From Cellulomonas pakistanensis (GTDB lineage: Bacteria > Actinomycetota > Actinomycetes > Actinomycetales > Cellulomonadaceae): DNA of 64,000 nucleotides. The translations under genes and the position numbers were made by a program. How positions within the stretch are numbered: position 1 is the stretch's first letter; the number at the start of each line of letters is the position of its first letter. Location of the stretch: the NCBI RefSeq assembly GCF_016862755.1, contig NZ_BONO01000019.1:29070-93069 (forward strand), in the 5' to 3' direction. Shown in pieces: positions 1 through 17,311 of this stretch. The notes under the pieces were generated by a model. It had not been told where the DNA came from. It was given only the letters and a program-made list of their open reading frames with translations, and made no database searches.

Positions 1-2051
<2,051 letters not shown>

Positions 2052-2061
2052 CGCCGAGCGT

Positions 2062-2089
2062 CCGCCGGCCCCCTCACCGGGGCCGGCGG
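2062..2089 (+). terminator. hairpin between rpoB and rpoC
   Basis: An 11-bp perfect stem (CCGCCGGCCCC / GGGGCCGGCGG) with a 6-base loop follows the rpoB stop by 10 bases. There is no U-tract. Because rpoC must be transcribed with rpoB, it is more likely an attenuator or RNA-processing stem than a full terminator. Confidence 0.5.
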
Positions 2090-2172
2090 GCCGCCCGCAC
2101 CCCTTGCAGCATCTCCATTCCGCCGGACGCAGGCGCCCCGAGCGCCCCGGCATGCGAAGGAAGTAGGACCCC

Positions 2173-6042
<3,870 letters not shown>

Positions 6043-6060
6043 TCGAGACCCTCATCCGGT

Positions 6061-6105
6061 CCGAGGGGGTCCGGCCGCGCCGCGTGCGCGACCGGGCCCC
6101 CTCGG
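6061..6105 (+). terminator. terminator after rpoC
   Basis: CCGAGGGGGTCCGG pairs with CCGGGCCCCCTCGG, one G-U pair, around a GC-rich loop, 18 bases after the rpoC stop. No U-run follows, as is common in high-GC actinobacteria. Confidence 0.65.
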
Positions 6106-6186
6106 CCGTGCGGGGCCGCGCGGGAACACCCGCGCGGTCCCCGCTGTTGTGATGGACGTCCCACCGTCCGACCGTCACCAGGTGCT

Positions 6187-6215
6187 TTGACCCTGGGGTG
6201 ACGGCCGAGTAACGT
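6187..6215 (+). promoter_or_regulatory. housekeeping-type promoter of the rpsL operon
   Basis: TTGACC (6187-6192), a 17-base spacer, then TAACGT (6210-6215): a close match to the actinobacterial principal sigma consensus. Transcription would start near 6222 and give a leader of about 265 bases before rpsL. The 446-base gap between rpoC and rpsL otherwise holds the rpoC hairpin and the palindrome at 6255-6271; I saw no gene in it. Confidence 0.65.
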
Positions 6216-6254
6216 GGGACACCGTGCCCGCGCCGTCGGGCTCTCGCGCGCGCT

Positions 6255-6271
6255 CACGTGGTCACCACGTG
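6255..6271. promoter_or_regulatory. 17-bp palindrome in the rpsL leader
   Basis: CACGTGGT-C-ACCACGTG is a perfect inverted repeat with a single central base, inside the predicted rpsL leader. A one-base centre cannot form an RNA loop well, so it reads better as a double-stranded protein-binding site. The binding protein is unknown. Confidence 0.35.
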
Positions 6272-6488
6272 GGGCGCCGGGTGGATCGCCCCCCACCGCA
6301 CCCGTCCCCGGACCTCCGGGACCCGGTGTGCGGAGCAGGACGGGGTCGACACGCCCGGGTGCGGGGGCCGGAGCGGGACGCAAGACCTCTCGGGGTAGTC
6401 GCGCGACGGGCGACGATCCGGACCATTGCCGGCCGTCCAGGGTGACGGGTGCCGGTCAGACCAGACTCATCAACAAGACGGAGACGTA

Positions 6489-6857
6489 GTGCCTACGATC
6501 CAGCAGCTGGTCCGCAAGGGCCGGCAGGCGAAGACGAACAAGTCGAAGACGCCTGCCCTCAAGGGCAGCCCGCAGCGGCGCGGTGTGTGCACCCGCGTCT
6601 ACACGACCACCCCGAAGAAGCCGAACTCGGCTCTCCGCAAGGTCGCGCGCGTCAAGCTCTCCTCGGGCATCGAGGTCACCGCGTACATCCCCGGTGAGGG
6701 CCACAACCTGCAGGAGCACTCGATCGTGCTCGTGCGCGGCGGTCGTGTGAAGGACCTCCCCGGTGTGCGCTACAAGATCATCCGTGGTGCTCTGGACACC
6801 CAGGGCGTGAAGAACCGTAAGCAGGCGCGCAGCCGCTACGGCGCGAAGAAGGGCTGA
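6489..6857 (+). CDS. rpsL: 30S ribosomal protein S12
   Basis: 122 residues ([15 protein letters not shown]...). GTG start at 6489 with GGAG 6 bases upstream; an upstream in-frame ATG at 6426 has no matching family sequence. S12 sits at the decoding centre. The PKKPNS loop carries Lys43 and [10 protein letters not shown] carries Lys88, the residues whose change gives streptomycin resistance, so this copy looks wild type (sensitive). Asp89, the usual methylthiolation site, is present. It heads rpsL-rpsG-fusA-tuf. Confidence 0.98.
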   Translation: MPTIQQLVRKGRQAKTNKSKTPALKGSPQRRGVCTRVYTTTPKKPNSALRKVARVKLSSGIEVTAYIPGEGHNLQEHSIVLVRGGRVKDLPGVRYKIIRGALDTQGVKNRKQARSRYGAKKG

Positions 6858-6861
6858 ACCG

Positions 6862-7332
6862 ATGCCTCGTAAGGGTCCCGCCCCCCGCCGGCCGCTGATC
6901 GTCGACCCCGTCTACGGCTCGCCGGTCGTCACGCAGCTCATCAACAAGGTCCTCCTCGACGGCAAGAAGTCCGTCGCCGAGGCCATCGTCTACGGCGCGC
7001 TCGAGGGCGTCCGCGAGAAGACCCAGGGCGACCCGGTCGTCGTGCTGAAGCGCGCGCTGGACAACGTCCGCCCGTCGCTCGAGGTCCGCTCCCGCCGCGT
7101 CGGTGGCGCCACCTACCAGGTCCCGGTCGAGGTCCGCCCCGTCCGCCAGACCACGCTCGCGCTGCGCTGGCTCACGGACTACTCGCGCGCTCGCCGCGAG
7201 AAGACCATGACCGAGCGCCTCATGAACGAGATCCTCGACGCCAGCAACGGCCTGGGCGCCGCGGTGAAGCGCCGCGAGGACATGCACAAGATGGCCGAGT
7301 CCAACAAGGCGTTCGCCCACTACCGCTGGTAA
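6862..7332 (+). CDS. rpsG: 30S ribosomal protein S7
   Basis: 156 residues, the usual bacterial length, starting [20 protein letters not shown] and ending HYRW. It begins 4 bases after the rpsL stop, so the two are translationally coupled. S7 nucleates the head of the 30S subunit and lies near the E-site tRNA. The loop [14 protein letters not shown], present in all S7 proteins, is intact. Confidence 0.98.
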   Translation: MPRKGPAPRRPLIVDPVYGSPVVTQLINKVLLDGKKSVAEAIVYGALEGVREKTQGDPVVVLKRALDNVRPSLEVRSRRVGGATYQVPVEVRPVRQTTLALRWLTDYSRARREKTMTERLMNEILDASNGLGAAVKRREDMHKMAESNKAFAHYRW

Positions 7333-7374
7333 TCCCAGCAGTAGGGCGGACCCCACTACCGAGGGGCTGAACCT

Positions 7375-9492
7375 GTGGCACTGGACGTGCTCACGGACCT
7401 GAACAAGGTCCGGAACATCGGCATCATGGCGCACATCGATGCCGGCAAGACCACGACGACCGAGCGGATCCTGTACTACACGGGCGTCAACTACAAGATC
7501 GGCGAGACCCACGACGGCGCGTCGACCACGGACTGGATGGAGCAGGAGCAGGAGCGTGGCATCACGATCACGTCCGCTGCTGTGACCGCCTTCTGGAACA
7601 AGGGCAAGTCGAACGAGACGCAGATCAACGTCATCGACACCCCCGGTCACGTGGACTTCACCGTCGAGGTGGAGCGCTCGCTGCGCGTGCTCGACGGCGC
7701 GGTCGCGGTGTTCGACGGCAAGGAGGGCGTGGAGCCCCAGTCGGAGACCGTGTGGCGCCAGGCCGACAAGTACGAGGTCCCCCGCATCTGCTTCGTCAAC
7801 AAGATGGACAAGCTGGGCGCGGACTTCTACTTCACGGTCGACACGATCGTGAACCGCCTCAAGGCCAAGCCGCTGGTCATCCAGCTGCCGATCGGCTCCG
7901 AGAACGACTTCATCGGCGTCGTCGACCTGGTCGAGATGCGCGCGCTCGTGTGGCGCGGCGAGACCGAGATGGGCGCGAAGTACGAGATCGAGGAGATCCC
8001 GGCCGACCTCCAGGAGCGGGCCGAGCAGTTCCGCAGCGAGCTGCTCGAGGCCGTCGCCGAGACGGACGACGAGCTGCTCGAGAAGTTCCTGGGCGGTGAG
8101 GAGCTCACGGTCGCCGAGATCAAGGCCGGCATCCGCAAGCTCACCATCTCCGGCGAGGCCTTCCCGGTCCTCTGCGGCTCGGCGTTCAAGAACAAGGGCG
8201 TCCAGCCCATGCTCGACGCCGTCGTCGACTACCTCCCGTCGCCCCTCGACGTCCCGGCCATCCAGGGCCACGACGTCAAGGACGCGGACGTCGTCATCGA
8301 GCGCCACCCGGACGCCACCGAGCCGTTCTCGGCCCTGGCGTTCAAGATCGCCGCGCACCCGTTCTTCGGCAAGCTCACCTTCATCCGCGTGTACTCGGGG
8401 AAGGTCGTGCAGGGCGCCCAGGTCATGAACTCGACCAAGGGCAAGAAGGAGCGCATCGGGAAGATCTTCCAGATGCACGCCAACAAGGAGAACCCGGTCG
8501 ACGAGGCGACGGCCGGCCACATCTACGCGTTTATCGGCCTGAAGGACGTCACCACCGGTGACACCCTGTCGGACATGGGCTCGCAGGTCATCCTCGAGTC
8601 GATGACCTTCCCCGAGCCGGTCATCGACGTGGCCATCGAGCCGAAGACGAAGGCCGACCAGGAGAAGCTCTCCACGGCGATCCAGAAGCTCGCTGAGGAG
8701 GACCCGACCTTCCGCGTCCGCCTGGACGAGGAGACCGGCCAGACCGTCATCGGCGGCATGGGCGAGCTCCACCTCGACATCCTCGTCGACCGCATGCGGC
8801 GCGAGTTCAAGGTCGAGGCGAACGTCGGCAAGCCGCAGGTGGCGTACCGCGAGACGATCCGCCGCAAGGTGGAGAAGATCGACTACACGCACAAGAAGCA
8901 GACGGGTGGCTCGGGCCAGTTCGCGAAGGTCCAGATGACCTTCGAGCCGCTGGAGTCCGAGGACGGCGAGCTGTACGCGTTCGAGAACGCGGTCACCGGT
9001 GGTCGCGTCCCGCGCGAGTACATCCCGTCGGTCGACCAGGGCATCCAGAGCGCCATGCAGCTCGGCGTGCTGGCCGGCTTCCCGCTGGTCGGCATCAAGG
9101 CCACGCTGCTCGACGGTGCGGCGCACGACGTCGACTCGTCCGAGATGGCGTTCAAGATCGCCGGCTCGATGATCCTCAAGGAGGCCGTCCGCAAGGCGGA
9201 CCCGGTCCTCCTAGAGCCGGTCATGGCCGTCGAGGTGCGGACGCCCGAGGACTACATGGGCGACGTCATCGGCGACATCAACTCGCGTCGCGGCATGATC
9301 CAGTCCATGGAGGACGCGACGGGCGTGAAGGTGATCCGCGCCCAGGTGCCGCTCTCCGAGATGTTCGGCTACGTCGGCGACCTGCGGTCCAAGACCCAGG
9401 GTCGTGCGGTGTACTCGATGCAGTTCGACAGCTACGCCGAGGTTCCTCGGAATGTTGCCGACGAGATCATCAAGAAGACCCGGGGCGAGTAG
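7375..9492 (+). CDS. fusA: translation elongation factor G
   Basis: 705 residues, GTG start at 7375 after a GAGGGG ribosome-binding site. The GTPase motifs are intact: [10 protein letters not shown] at 19-28, DTPGH at 88-92 and NKMD at 142-145, followed by EF-G domains II-V, including the domain [13 protein letters not shown] loop that reaches into the A site. It drives ribosomal translocation and, with RRF, recycling. It lies 42 bases after rpsG in the str operon. Confidence 0.99.
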   Translation: MALDVLTDLNKVRNIGIMAHIDAGKTTTTERILYYTGVNYKIGETHDGASTTDWMEQEQERGITITSAAVTAFWNKGKSNETQINVIDTPGHVDFTVEVERSLRVLDGAVAVFDGKEGVEPQSETVWRQADKYEVPRICFVNKMDKLGADFYFTVDTIVNRLKAKPLVIQLPIGSENDFIGVVDLVEMRALVWRGETEMGAKYEIEEIPADLQERAEQFRSELLEAVAETDDELLEKFLGGEELTVAEIKAGIRKLTISGEAFPVLCGSAFKNKGVQPMLDAVVDYLPSPLDVPAIQGHDVKDADVVIERHPDATEPFSALAFKIAAHPFFGKLTFIRVYSGKVVQGAQVMNSTKGKKERIGKIFQMHANKENPVDEATAGHIYAFIGLKDVTTGDTLSDMGSQVILESMTFPEPVIDVAIEPKTKADQEKLSTAIQKLAEEDPTFRVRLDEETGQTVIGGMGELHLDILVDRMRREFKVEANVGKPQVAYRETIRRKVEKIDYTHKKQTGGSGQFAKVQMTFEPLESEDGELYAFENAVTGGRVPREYIPSVDQGIQSAMQLGVLAGFPLVGIKATLLDGAAHDVDSSEMAFKIAGSMILKEAVRKADPVLLEPVMAVEVRTPEDYMGDVIGDINSRRGMIQSMEDATGVKVIRAQVPLSEMFGYVGDLRSKTQGRAVYSMQFDSYAEVPRNVADEIIKKTRGE

Positions 9493-9548
9493 TCCCACAG
9501 GTCGAACCAAGAACGACCACCCAAACCGACCCGTAGGACCGCACGTCC

Positions 9549-9573
9549 GCGGGGGGCCGCTCCGGCCCCCCGC
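9549..9573 (+). terminator. hairpin between fusA and tuf
   Basis: 10-bp perfect stem (GCGGGGGGCC / GGCCCCCCGC) with loop GCTCC, 57 bases after fusA. It has no U-tract and probably trims or attenuates read-through into tuf, which is normally made in excess over EF-G. Confidence 0.5.
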
Positions 9574-9615
9574 ATCGTTCGGCAATCTCTACACCAGAGT
9601 CCTGAGGAGGACCCA

Positions 9616-10806
<1,191 letters not shown>

Positions 10807-10833
10807 TCTGACCCCTCCGGGGGACTGATCCAC

Positions 10834-10871
10834 CAGCAGGGCCCGGGTGCTTCGGCACCCGGGCCCTGCTG
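10834..10871 (+). terminator. strong terminator after tuf
   Basis: 17-bp perfect stem CAGCAGGGCCCGGGTGC closed by a TTCG tetraloop, 28 bases after the tuf stop, with no U-run. The UUCG loop makes it exceptionally stable. Confidence 0.85.
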
Positions 10872-10897
10872 CGTTCCCGGCCGCCGCCGGCGCCCCC

Positions 10898-10958
10898 GGT
10901 GCACGGGACACGTCGAGGGTGCCCACACTGAGGGCACTCTCGACGTGTCTCGTGCACC
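10898..10958. repeat. long palindrome, left boundary of cassette 1
   Basis: Arms of about 27 bp starting GGTGCACGGGACACGTCGAG pair with the complementary arm ending CTCGTGCACC, with 2 mismatches and a 7-base centre (ACACTGA). The left arm matches that of the repeat at 11956 at all but two positions. Confidence 0.85.
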
Positions 10959-11030
10959 CTGGCAAGGACGCGGGCAACTGGGCCTGTGGACAACCGGTCC
11001 GACCACCCTCTCGCGCGGGAGGGTGGGTGC

Positions 11031-11948
11031 GTGGACGGCGACGTGCAGGTGCTGACGGCGGAGGACGAGGCGCGGACCGGGCTGTCGGGTGCGGATCTGC
11101 GCGATGCGCGCGACTCCGGGTCGCTCGTGCGCGTCCGGTACGGGGCCTACGCCGACGCGGACGGGTGGGCGGCGTTGGACGCCGACGGTCGCTACCGGGC
11201 CCTGGTGGTCGCCGCGTCCCGGAGGATGCGGGACGCGGTCTTCAGCCACGCGTCCGCAGCCGCCCTGTGGCGCCTCCCGCGCCTGGGCGCTTGGCCGCAG
11301 GGCGTCGAGGTGCTGGTCGGCGCGTCGTCGACGGTGCGGTCGTCCCGCGGCGTGGTCCGGCACCGGACGGCACGTCCGCCTGCCGTCGCGCTCCGGGACG
11401 GCGTGCGCGTGACGGCGGCCGCGCGGACCGTGCTCGACCTGGCCCGCCGGGACCGGTTCGCGGCGGCGCTCGTGGCCGCGGACCACGCGCTGCGCACCGG
11501 CGTGGCCACCCCGGACGAGCTGCGGTGCGAGTCGGAGGCCGCCGGGGGTGAGCCCGGCGTGCGTCGCGCCCGTCGGGTCGTCGCGGAGGCGCGCGCCGAG
11601 GCGGAGTCGCCGGGGGAGTCGCTGAGCCGCGCCCGCATGATCGAGCTCGGGGTGCCGCGACCGGTCCTGCAGCACGAGCTCCGCGACGGCGACGGTCTTG
11701 TCGCGCGGGTCGACTTCTGGTGGGCGGACCTCGGTCTCGTCGGCGAGTTCGACGGTCGCCTGAAGTACCGGACGGACGGCGTGGCCGACCGCCGTGCCGT
11801 CGAGGAGCGGCTGTGGGCCGAGAAGCAGCGCGAGGACAGGGTGCGCGCGCTGGGTCGGCGGGTGGTCCGGTGGACCTGGGCGGACGCCCTGGACGCGAAC
11901 CACCTCGCGACCCGCCTCACCACGGCGGGCCTGCGCCCGGCACGGTGA
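11031..11948 (+). CDS. AbiEi-like N-terminus / DUF559 (Vsr-like) C-terminus protein
   Basis: 305 residues from GTG 11031, chosen because GGGAGGG lies 8 bases upstream; an in-frame GTG at 10986 would add 15 residues without a clear ribosome-binding site. The N-terminus ([20 protein letters not shown]) resembles the winged helix of AbiEi-type antitoxins. The C-terminus has the PD-(D/E)xK-like core: Glu196, Asp228 (ARVDFWW), Glu239 and Asp241 (VGEFDG) and Lys245, then a GRRVVRWTW strand as in DUF559/Vsr-fold proteins. No partner toxin is adjacent. The function is not known; DNA binding or nicking is inferred from the fold. It is framed by a palindrome pair. Confidence 0.8.
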   Translation: MDGDVQVLTAEDEARTGLSGADLRDARDSGSLVRVRYGAYADADGWAALDADGRYRALVVAASRRMRDAVFSHASAAALWRLPRLGAWPQGVEVLVGASSTVRSSRGVVRHRTARPPAVALRDGVRVTAAARTVLDLARRDRFAAALVAADHALRTGVATPDELRCESEAAGGEPGVRRARRVVAEARAEAESPGESLSRARMIELGVPRPVLQHELRDGDGLVARVDFWWADLGLVGEFDGRLKYRTDGVADRRAVEERLWAEKQREDRVRALGRRVVRWTWADALDANHLATRLTTAGLRPAR

Positions 11949-11955
11949 CGACGAC

Positions 11956-12015
11956 GGTGCACGATACACGTCGAGGGTGCCCACACGGGGGCACCCTCGA
12001 CGTGTCTCATGCACC
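11956..12015. repeat. long palindrome, right boundary of cassette 1
   Basis: 26-bp arms with 2 mismatches (GGTGCACGATACACGTCGAG... / ...CTCATGCACC), starting 8 bases after the DUF559 stop and ending 9 bases before the symporter stop. In RNA it can fold on either strand and may serve as a bidirectional terminator. Confidence 0.85.
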
Positions 12016-12023
12016 CTCAGGGG

Positions 12024-13607
12024 TCAGTGCGGGGTGGCGCGCTCCGCGCCGGCGCCCGTCAGGCTGCGCACCTCCATCTCCGCCTGCTTCAGGCGGTCCG
12101 CGTCCGAGGACGTCACCGTGCCCAGCCAGCCCGCCAGGAACCCGATCGGCACGGACACCAGCGCCGGGTTCGCCAGCGGGAACCAGGCGATGTCCGCGCC
12201 CGGGAACATCGCCGTCTCCGAGCCGGTGACCACGGGGGAGAACACGATGAGCACCAGCGCCGACAGCAGCCCGCCGTAGATGCTCCACACCGACCCGCGC
12301 GTGCTGAACCGGCGCCAGTACAGCGAGTACAGGATGGACGGGAGGTTGGCGCTGGCCGCGATCGCGAAGGCCAGCGAGACGAGGAACGCCACGTTCTGCC
12401 CGTTCGCGAGCACGCCGCCGACGATCGACACCAGGCCGACGACGACCGCCGTGGTCCGGGCGACCCGCACCTCCTTCTCCGGCGACGCCTTCCCGTCCTT
12501 GAGCACGCCGTTGTAGACGTCGTGCGCGAACGACGCCGCGGCGGTGATCGTCAGCCCCGCGACCACCGCGAGGATCGTCGCGAACGCGACCGCCGCGATG
12601 ATGCCGAGCAGCAGGGTGCCGCCGAGCTCGTACGCCAGCGCCGGCGCCGCCGAGTTCGCGCCGCCCGGCGCCGCGAGGATCGCGTCCACCCCGACGAGGT
12701 ACGCCGCGCCGAACCCGAGGATCAGCGTGAACAGGTAGAACGCGCCGATGAGCCCGATCGCCCACGTGACCGACCGCCGGGCCTCGCGCGCGGTCGGCAC
12801 CGTGTAGAACCGCATGAGCACGTGGGGGAGCCCGGCCGCGCCGAGCACCAGGGCGATGGCGAGCGAGACGAACCCGAGCTTCGAGGCGTCCGAGGCGCCG
12901 TACTGCAGCATCGGCTCGAGGATCCGGTCGCCCTCCGGGTGCGCCGCCGAGGCCCGCTCGAGCAGCGTCGACAGGTTGCCGCCGTCGAGCACCAGCACCC
13001 ACACGGTCATCACGCCGGCGCCGACGATCAGCAGCACGGCCTTGATGATCTGCACCCAGGTGGTGCCCTTCATGCCGCCGACCAGCACGTAGACGATCAT
13101 CAGCGCGCCGACGACCGCGATCACCAGCGACTGCCCGAGCTGGTCCTGCACGCCGAGCAGCAGAGCGACGAGCCCGCCGGCGCCGGCCATCTGCGCGAGC
13201 AGGTAGAAGAACGACACCGCCAGCGTCGAGATCGCGGCCGCGGTGCGCACGGGCCGCTGCCGCATCCGGAAGCTCAGGACGTCGGCCATCGTGTACTTGC
13301 CGGTGTTGCGCAGCGGCTCGGCGACCAGCAGCAGCGCCACCAGCCAGGCGACGAGGAAGCCGATGGAGTACAGCAGCCCGTCGTACCCGTACACGGCGAC
13401 GGCGCCGGCGATGCCGAGGAACGACGCGGCCGAGAGGTAGTCGCCCGCGATCGCGATGCCGTTCTGCCGCCCCGTGAACGCGCGGCCGCCGTGGTAGAAG
13501 TCGCCGGCCTGGCGCGGCCCGCGGGACACCCGCACGACGACCACGAGCGTGACGGCGACGAACGCGCCGAAGATCGCGATGTTGACCCAGGGGTTGCCGA
13601 CGTCCAT
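12024..13607 (-). CDS. actP: sodium/solute symporter, acetate permease (ActP) type
   Basis: 527 residues, mostly hydrophobic, with about 13 membrane spans of the solute:sodium symporter fold. Stretches such as GGMKGTTWVQIIKAVLLI and GLPHVLMRFYTV are typical of ActP, which takes up acetate and other short monocarboxylates with a cation. The ATG at 13607 overlaps the stop of the upstream DUF485 gene (TGATG). DUF485 and ActP are a standard pair. The substrate is inferred; other monocarboxylates are possible. The gene ends next to cassette 1. Confidence 0.88.
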   Translation of the reverse strand: MDVGNPWVNIAIFGAFVAVTLVVVVRVSRGPRQAGDFYHGGRAFTGRQNGIAIAGDYLSAASFLGIAGAVAVYGYDGLLYSIGFLVAWLVALLLVAEPLRNTGKYTMADVLSFRMRQRPVRTAAAISTLAVSFFYLLAQMAGAGGLVALLLGVQDQLGQSLVIAVVGALMIVYVLVGGMKGTTWVQIIKAVLLIVGAGVMTVWVLVLDGGNLSTLLERASAAHPEGDRILEPMLQYGASDASKLGFVSLAIALVLGAAGLPHVLMRFYTVPTAREARRSVTWAIGLIGAFYLFTLILGFGAAYLVGVDAILAAPGGANSAAPALAYELGGTLLLGIIAAVAFATILAVVAGLTITAAASFAHDVYNGVLKDGKASPEKEVRVARTTAVVVGLVSIVGGVLANGQNVAFLVSLAFAIAASANLPSILYSLYWRRFSTRGSVWSIYGGLLSALVLIVFSPVVTGSETAMFPGADIAWFPLANPALVSVPIGFLAGWLGTVTSSDADRLKQAEMEVRSLTGAGAERATPH

Positions 13608-13981
13608 CAGGCGTCCCCCTCGAGCTCGCCGCGCATCCGGTCCGCCAGCGGGTCCAGCCGCCGGTTCGCGTGCCGCACGTACAGCCAGGTGATGAGGAAC
13701 GTGGACACGAACTGGCCGAGCCCGAGCAGCAGCCCGACGTTGAGCGCGCCCACGACGCGGGTGCTCATGAGGTCCTCGGCGTACGTCGACAGCAGCACGT
13801 AGAGCAGGTACCAGCCCAGGAACGCCGCCGTCATCGGGAACGCGAACCGGCGGAACCGGGAGCGCAGCTCCGCGAACTCGGGGGACGCCTGCGCGCGGAC
13901 CCAGTCGTCCGGCCCGGGCGGAGCGGGCGGGCCGCCCGTCGTGGTGCCGGCGCGCGCGGGCAGGTCGGGGTCGTGCGACAT
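13607..13981 (-). CDS. DUF485 membrane protein, partner of ActP
   Basis: 124 residues. A proline-rich cytoplasmic N-terminus of about 45 residues is followed by two membrane spans (FAFPMTAAFLGWYLLYVLLS and VGLLLGLGQFVSTFLITWLY) and a charged tail. DUF485 (YjcH) proteins are encoded just upstream of acetate permeases and probably assist the transporter. It overlaps actP by one base and is surely co-transcribed. GGAAGGG lies about 12 bases before the ATG. Confidence 0.88.
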   Translation of the reverse strand: MSHDPDLPARAGTTTGGPPAPPGPDDWVRAQASPEFAELRSRFRRFAFPMTAAFLGWYLLYVLLSTYAEDLMSTRVVGALNVGLLLGLGQFVSTFLITWLYVRHANRRLDPLADRMRGELEGDA

Positions 13982-14148
13982 CGGCGTCGCCCTTCCGTCG
14001 TGGACCCGCGCCCCCCGCGGGTACCGTGGTCACGACCCTGACGGGGCAGGCGCTCGCCGGTCAAGGCCCCCGGGCCGCCCGTGCCGCCCCGGGGCCCGGC
14101 TCCGCGGCCCGCGCGCCGCGTGATCACGCGGGTGTGACGCAGGTCCGG

Positions 14149-14183
14149 TTGGACCTTTCGGGCCCCGCCTGGCACACTAGACA
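14149..14183 (+). promoter_or_regulatory. probable S10 operon promoter
   Basis: TTGGAC at 14149-14154 is followed by CACACT (14173-14178, 18-base spacer), or by TAGACA (14178-14183) with a longer spacer. Transcription would begin roughly 250 bases before rpsJ. The gap 13982-14437 has no other gene that I recognise; it also holds the divergent DUF485 promoter region. Confidence 0.45.
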
Positions 14184-14437
14184 AGTTGCCCGACGACGGG
14201 GGTGTCTGCGCGCGTGCGCCCGGACGCCCCGACGAGCGGGCACGGGACGCGTGCGAGTCCAGCAGCAAGCCCGGGGTCACCCGGCGTCGGACTCATCACC
14301 AAACGAAGACCTCGTCCCGGCCGGCGCGCGCCCTGCGCACCCGGACGGGACCGGCGCTGAGGAACGTCGCGAAACGCGACACGCCCGAGCGCGGGGGTCG
14401 GACTCCAGTAGTTCGAGAGAGAGAAGCAGACGACGCC

Positions 14438-14746
14438 ATGGCGGGACAGAAGATCCGCATCCGGCTCAAGTCCTACGACCACGAGGTCATCGACAGCTCG
14501 GCGCGCAAGATCGTCGACACGGTGAGCCGCGCTGGTGCGACGGTCGTGGGCCCGGTGCCGCTCCCGACGGAGAAGAACGTCTTCGTCGTCATCCGGTCGC
14601 CCCACAAGTACAAGGACAGCCGCGAGCACTTCGAGATGCGCACGCACAAGCGGCTCATCGACATCATCGATCCCACGCCGAAGGCGGTCGACTCGCTCAT
14701 GCGTCTCGACCTGCCCGCGGACGTGAACATCGAGATCAAGCTCTGA
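14438..14746 (+). CDS. rpsJ: 30S ribosomal protein S10
   Basis: 102 residues ([20 protein letters not shown]... ending NIEIKL), full length. ATG at 14438 with GAGAGAGAAG upstream. S10 is part of the 30S head and doubles as NusE in Nus-dependent antitermination. It heads the long rpsJ-rplO ribosomal gene run. Confidence 0.98.
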   Translation: MAGQKIRIRLKSYDHEVIDSSARKIVDTVSRAGATVVGPVPLPTEKNVFVVIRSPHKYKDSREHFEMRTHKRLIDIIDPTPKAVDSLMRLDLPADVNIEIKL

Positions 14747-14768
14747 CGCTGGGAAGGAACTGATCTTC

Positions 14769-15428
14769 ATGGTTACCCAGCAGAACGCGCGCCCCGTCAC
14801 GGCGGTGCTCGGCACGAAGCTCGGCATGACGCAGGTCTGGGACGACAACGGTCGTCTCGTCCCCGTCACGGTCGTCTCGGTCGGCACCAACGTCGTGACC
14901 CAGGTGCGCTCCGCTGAGGCCGACGGCTACGCCGCGGTGCAGCTGGCCTACGGCCAGGTGGACCCGCGCAAGGTCACGAAGCCGCTCAAGGGCCACTTCG
15001 AGAAGGCCGGGGTCACCCCCCGCCGGCACGTGGCCGAGATCCGCACGTCGGACGCCGCCGAGTTCACGCTCGGCCAGGAGATCACCGCGGCCGCCTTCGA
15101 GGCCGGCACGCTGGTCGACGTGATCGGCACCACCAAGGGCAAGGGCACCGCCGGTGTCATGAAGCGCCACGGGTTCGCCGGTGTGGGCGCCTCGCACGGT
15201 GCGCACCGCAACCACCGCAAGCCGGGCTCGATCGGTGGCGCCTCGACGCCGTCGCGCGTGTTCAAGGGCCTGCGGATGGCCGGTCGCATGGGCGCCGCCC
15301 GCCAGACCACCCAGAACCTGACCGTCCACGCGGTCGACGCCGAGAAGGGTCTGCTGCTGCTCAAGGGCGCGGTTCCGGGCCCGAAGCGCGGCGTCGTCGT
15401 CGTGCGTACCGCCGTGAAGGGGGCATGA
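14769..15428 (+). CDS. rplC: 50S ribosomal protein L3
   Basis: 219 residues with the typical [21 protein letters not shown] start and the [13 protein letters not shown] tip loop that reaches toward the peptidyl-transferase centre. It begins 22 bases after rpsJ with GGAAGGA upstream. L3 is one of the first proteins to bind 23S rRNA. Confidence 0.98.
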   Translation: MVTQQNARPVTAVLGTKLGMTQVWDDNGRLVPVTVVSVGTNVVTQVRSAEADGYAAVQLAYGQVDPRKVTKPLKGHFEKAGVTPRRHVAEIRTSDAAEFTLGQEITAAAFEAGTLVDVIGTTKGKGTAGVMKRHGFAGVGASHGAHRNHRKPGSIGGASTPSRVFKGLRMAGRMGAARQTTQNLTVHAVDAEKGLLLLKGAVPGPKRGVVVVRTAVKGA

Positions 15429-15433
15429 ACCTC

Positions 15434-16126
15434 ATGTCCGAGACGCTGACCGTCGACGTGCTCGACGCCCAGGGCAAGAAGGCCGGCACCGCCGACCTGC
15501 CCGGTGAGGTGTTCGACGCGCAGACGAACGTCCCGCTGATCCACCAGGTGGTCGTCGCCCAGCTCGCCGCCGCGCGCCAGGGCACCCACGACACCAAGAC
15601 CCGCGGCGAGGTCCGCGGTGGTGGCAAGAAGCCGTACAAGCAGAAGGGCACCGGCCGCGCCCGTCAGGGCTCGACCCGTGCGCCGCAGTTCGCCGGCGGT
15701 GGCACCGTCCACGGCCCGACCCCGCGCGACTACACCCAGCGGACCCCGAAGAAGATGAAGGCCGCGGCGCTCCGCGGTGCTCTCTCGGACCGCGCCCGCG
15801 CCGGCCGCGTGCACGTGGTGACGGGCTTCGGCATCGACGAGGCCCCCTCGACCAAGGCCGCGCTGCAGGTCCTGGACACGCTGTCCGGCCGCAAGCACGT
15901 CCTCGTGGTCGTGGAGCGCGCGGACGAGCTGGCCTGGAAGTCGCTGCGGAACGTCGAGCGGGTCCACCTGCTCGTCGCCGACCAGCTCAACACCTACGAC
16001 GTGCTCGTCTCCGACGACGTCGTGTTCACCCAGGGCGCGCTCGACACGTTCCTCGCCGGTCCCGTCAAGGGCCGCGGCGCGACCGCCGTCGCGACGTCGT
16101 CCGAGGCCGAGGAGGACGCCAAGTGA
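15434..16126 (+). CDS. rplD: 50S ribosomal protein L4
   Basis: 230 residues from ATG 15434 ([18 protein letters not shown]). An ATG at 15425 overlaps the rplC stop but has GGGGG only 3 bases away, while 15434 has normal spacing. The loop [21 protein letters not shown], written here in part, lines the peptide exit tunnel and is intact. No E. coli-type L4-binding S10 leader was recognised. Confidence 0.95.
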   Translation: MSETLTVDVLDAQGKKAGTADLPGEVFDAQTNVPLIHQVVVAQLAAARQGTHDTKTRGEVRGGGKKPYKQKGTGRARQGSTRAPQFAGGGTVHGPTPRDYTQRTPKKMKAAALRGALSDRARAGRVHVVTGFGIDEAPSTKAALQVLDTLSGRKHVLVVVERADELAWKSLRNVERVHLLVADQLNTYDVLVSDDVVFTQGALDTFLAGPVKGRGATAVATSSEAEEDAK

Positions 16127-16425
16127 CCGCCGTCGCCAAGGACCCCCGCGACATCCTGATCGCGCCGGTCGTCTCCGAGAAGAGCTACGGGCTCCTCGAC
16201 GAGGGCAAGTACACCTTCATCGTCGACCCGCGCGCGAACAAGACCGAGATCAAGATCGCCGTCGAGCAGGTCTTCTCGGTCAAGGTCGACTCCGTGAACA
16301 CGATCAACCGCAAGGGCAAGACGCGGCGGACCCGTTCCGGCATCGGCAAGCGCAAGGACACGAAGCGCGCGATCGTCACCCTCCGCGAGGGCACGATCGA
16401 CATCTTCGGCGGACCGGTCGGCTGA
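16123..16425 (+). CDS. rplW: 50S ribosomal protein L23
   Basis: 100 residues; the GTG start overlaps the rplD stop (GTGA), which implies coupled translation. L23 sits at the exit of the peptide tunnel and docks trigger factor and SRP. The family opening [15 protein letters not shown] and the basic loop [20 protein letters not shown] are present. Confidence 0.97.
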   Translation: MTAVAKDPRDILIAPVVSEKSYGLLDEGKYTFIVDPRANKTEIKIAVEQVFSVKVDSVNTINRKGKTRRTRSGIGKRKDTKRAIVTLREGTIDIFGGPVG

Positions 16426-16458
16426 CCGGGCCCGAGAGCAGATTGAGGACAGATCCCC

Positions 16459-17295
<837 letters not shown>

Positions 17296-17311
17296 TAGGG
17301 AGCCGGGAGAC

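Larger units (their letters stand above)
10898..12015 (+). mobile_element. palindrome-bounded DUF559 cassette 1 (putative)
   Basis: A 1118-bp unit with one gene (11031-11948) bounded by two nearly identical palindromes (10898-10958 and 11956-12015). It lies between tuf (+) and the symporter (-), that is, between convergent core genes. A second unit of the same plan is at 49737-50841. Seen: gene family, palindromes, position. Inferred: that the unit moves or is copied as a block. No transposase and no target duplication was recognised. Confidence 0.4.

Noticed and set aside
6778..9126. A 782-codon minus-strand frame opposite rpsG-fusA
   Set aside because: It has the same composition artefact and lies exactly opposite fusA, whose codons explain it.
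10986..11030. Earlier GTG start for the cassette 1 DUF559 gene
   Set aside because: It would add 15 residues without a ribosome-binding site, while GTG 11031 has GGGAGGG at good distance.
10898..12015. Type IV toxin-antitoxin system (AbiEi/AbiEii) at cassette 1
   Set aside because: Only an AbiEi-like N-terminus is present; no AbiEii nucleotidyltransferase toxin gene is adjacent, and the C-terminus is DUF559-like.
10898..12015. Classical insertion sequence
   Set aside because: No transposase motif and no target-site duplication were seen; the ends are palindromes, not a simple inverted-repeat pair.
13982..14437. L4-binding S10 leader of the E. coli type
   Set aside because: I could not recognise the known stem arrangement; such leaders are described in gamma-proteobacteria, not Actinobacteria.
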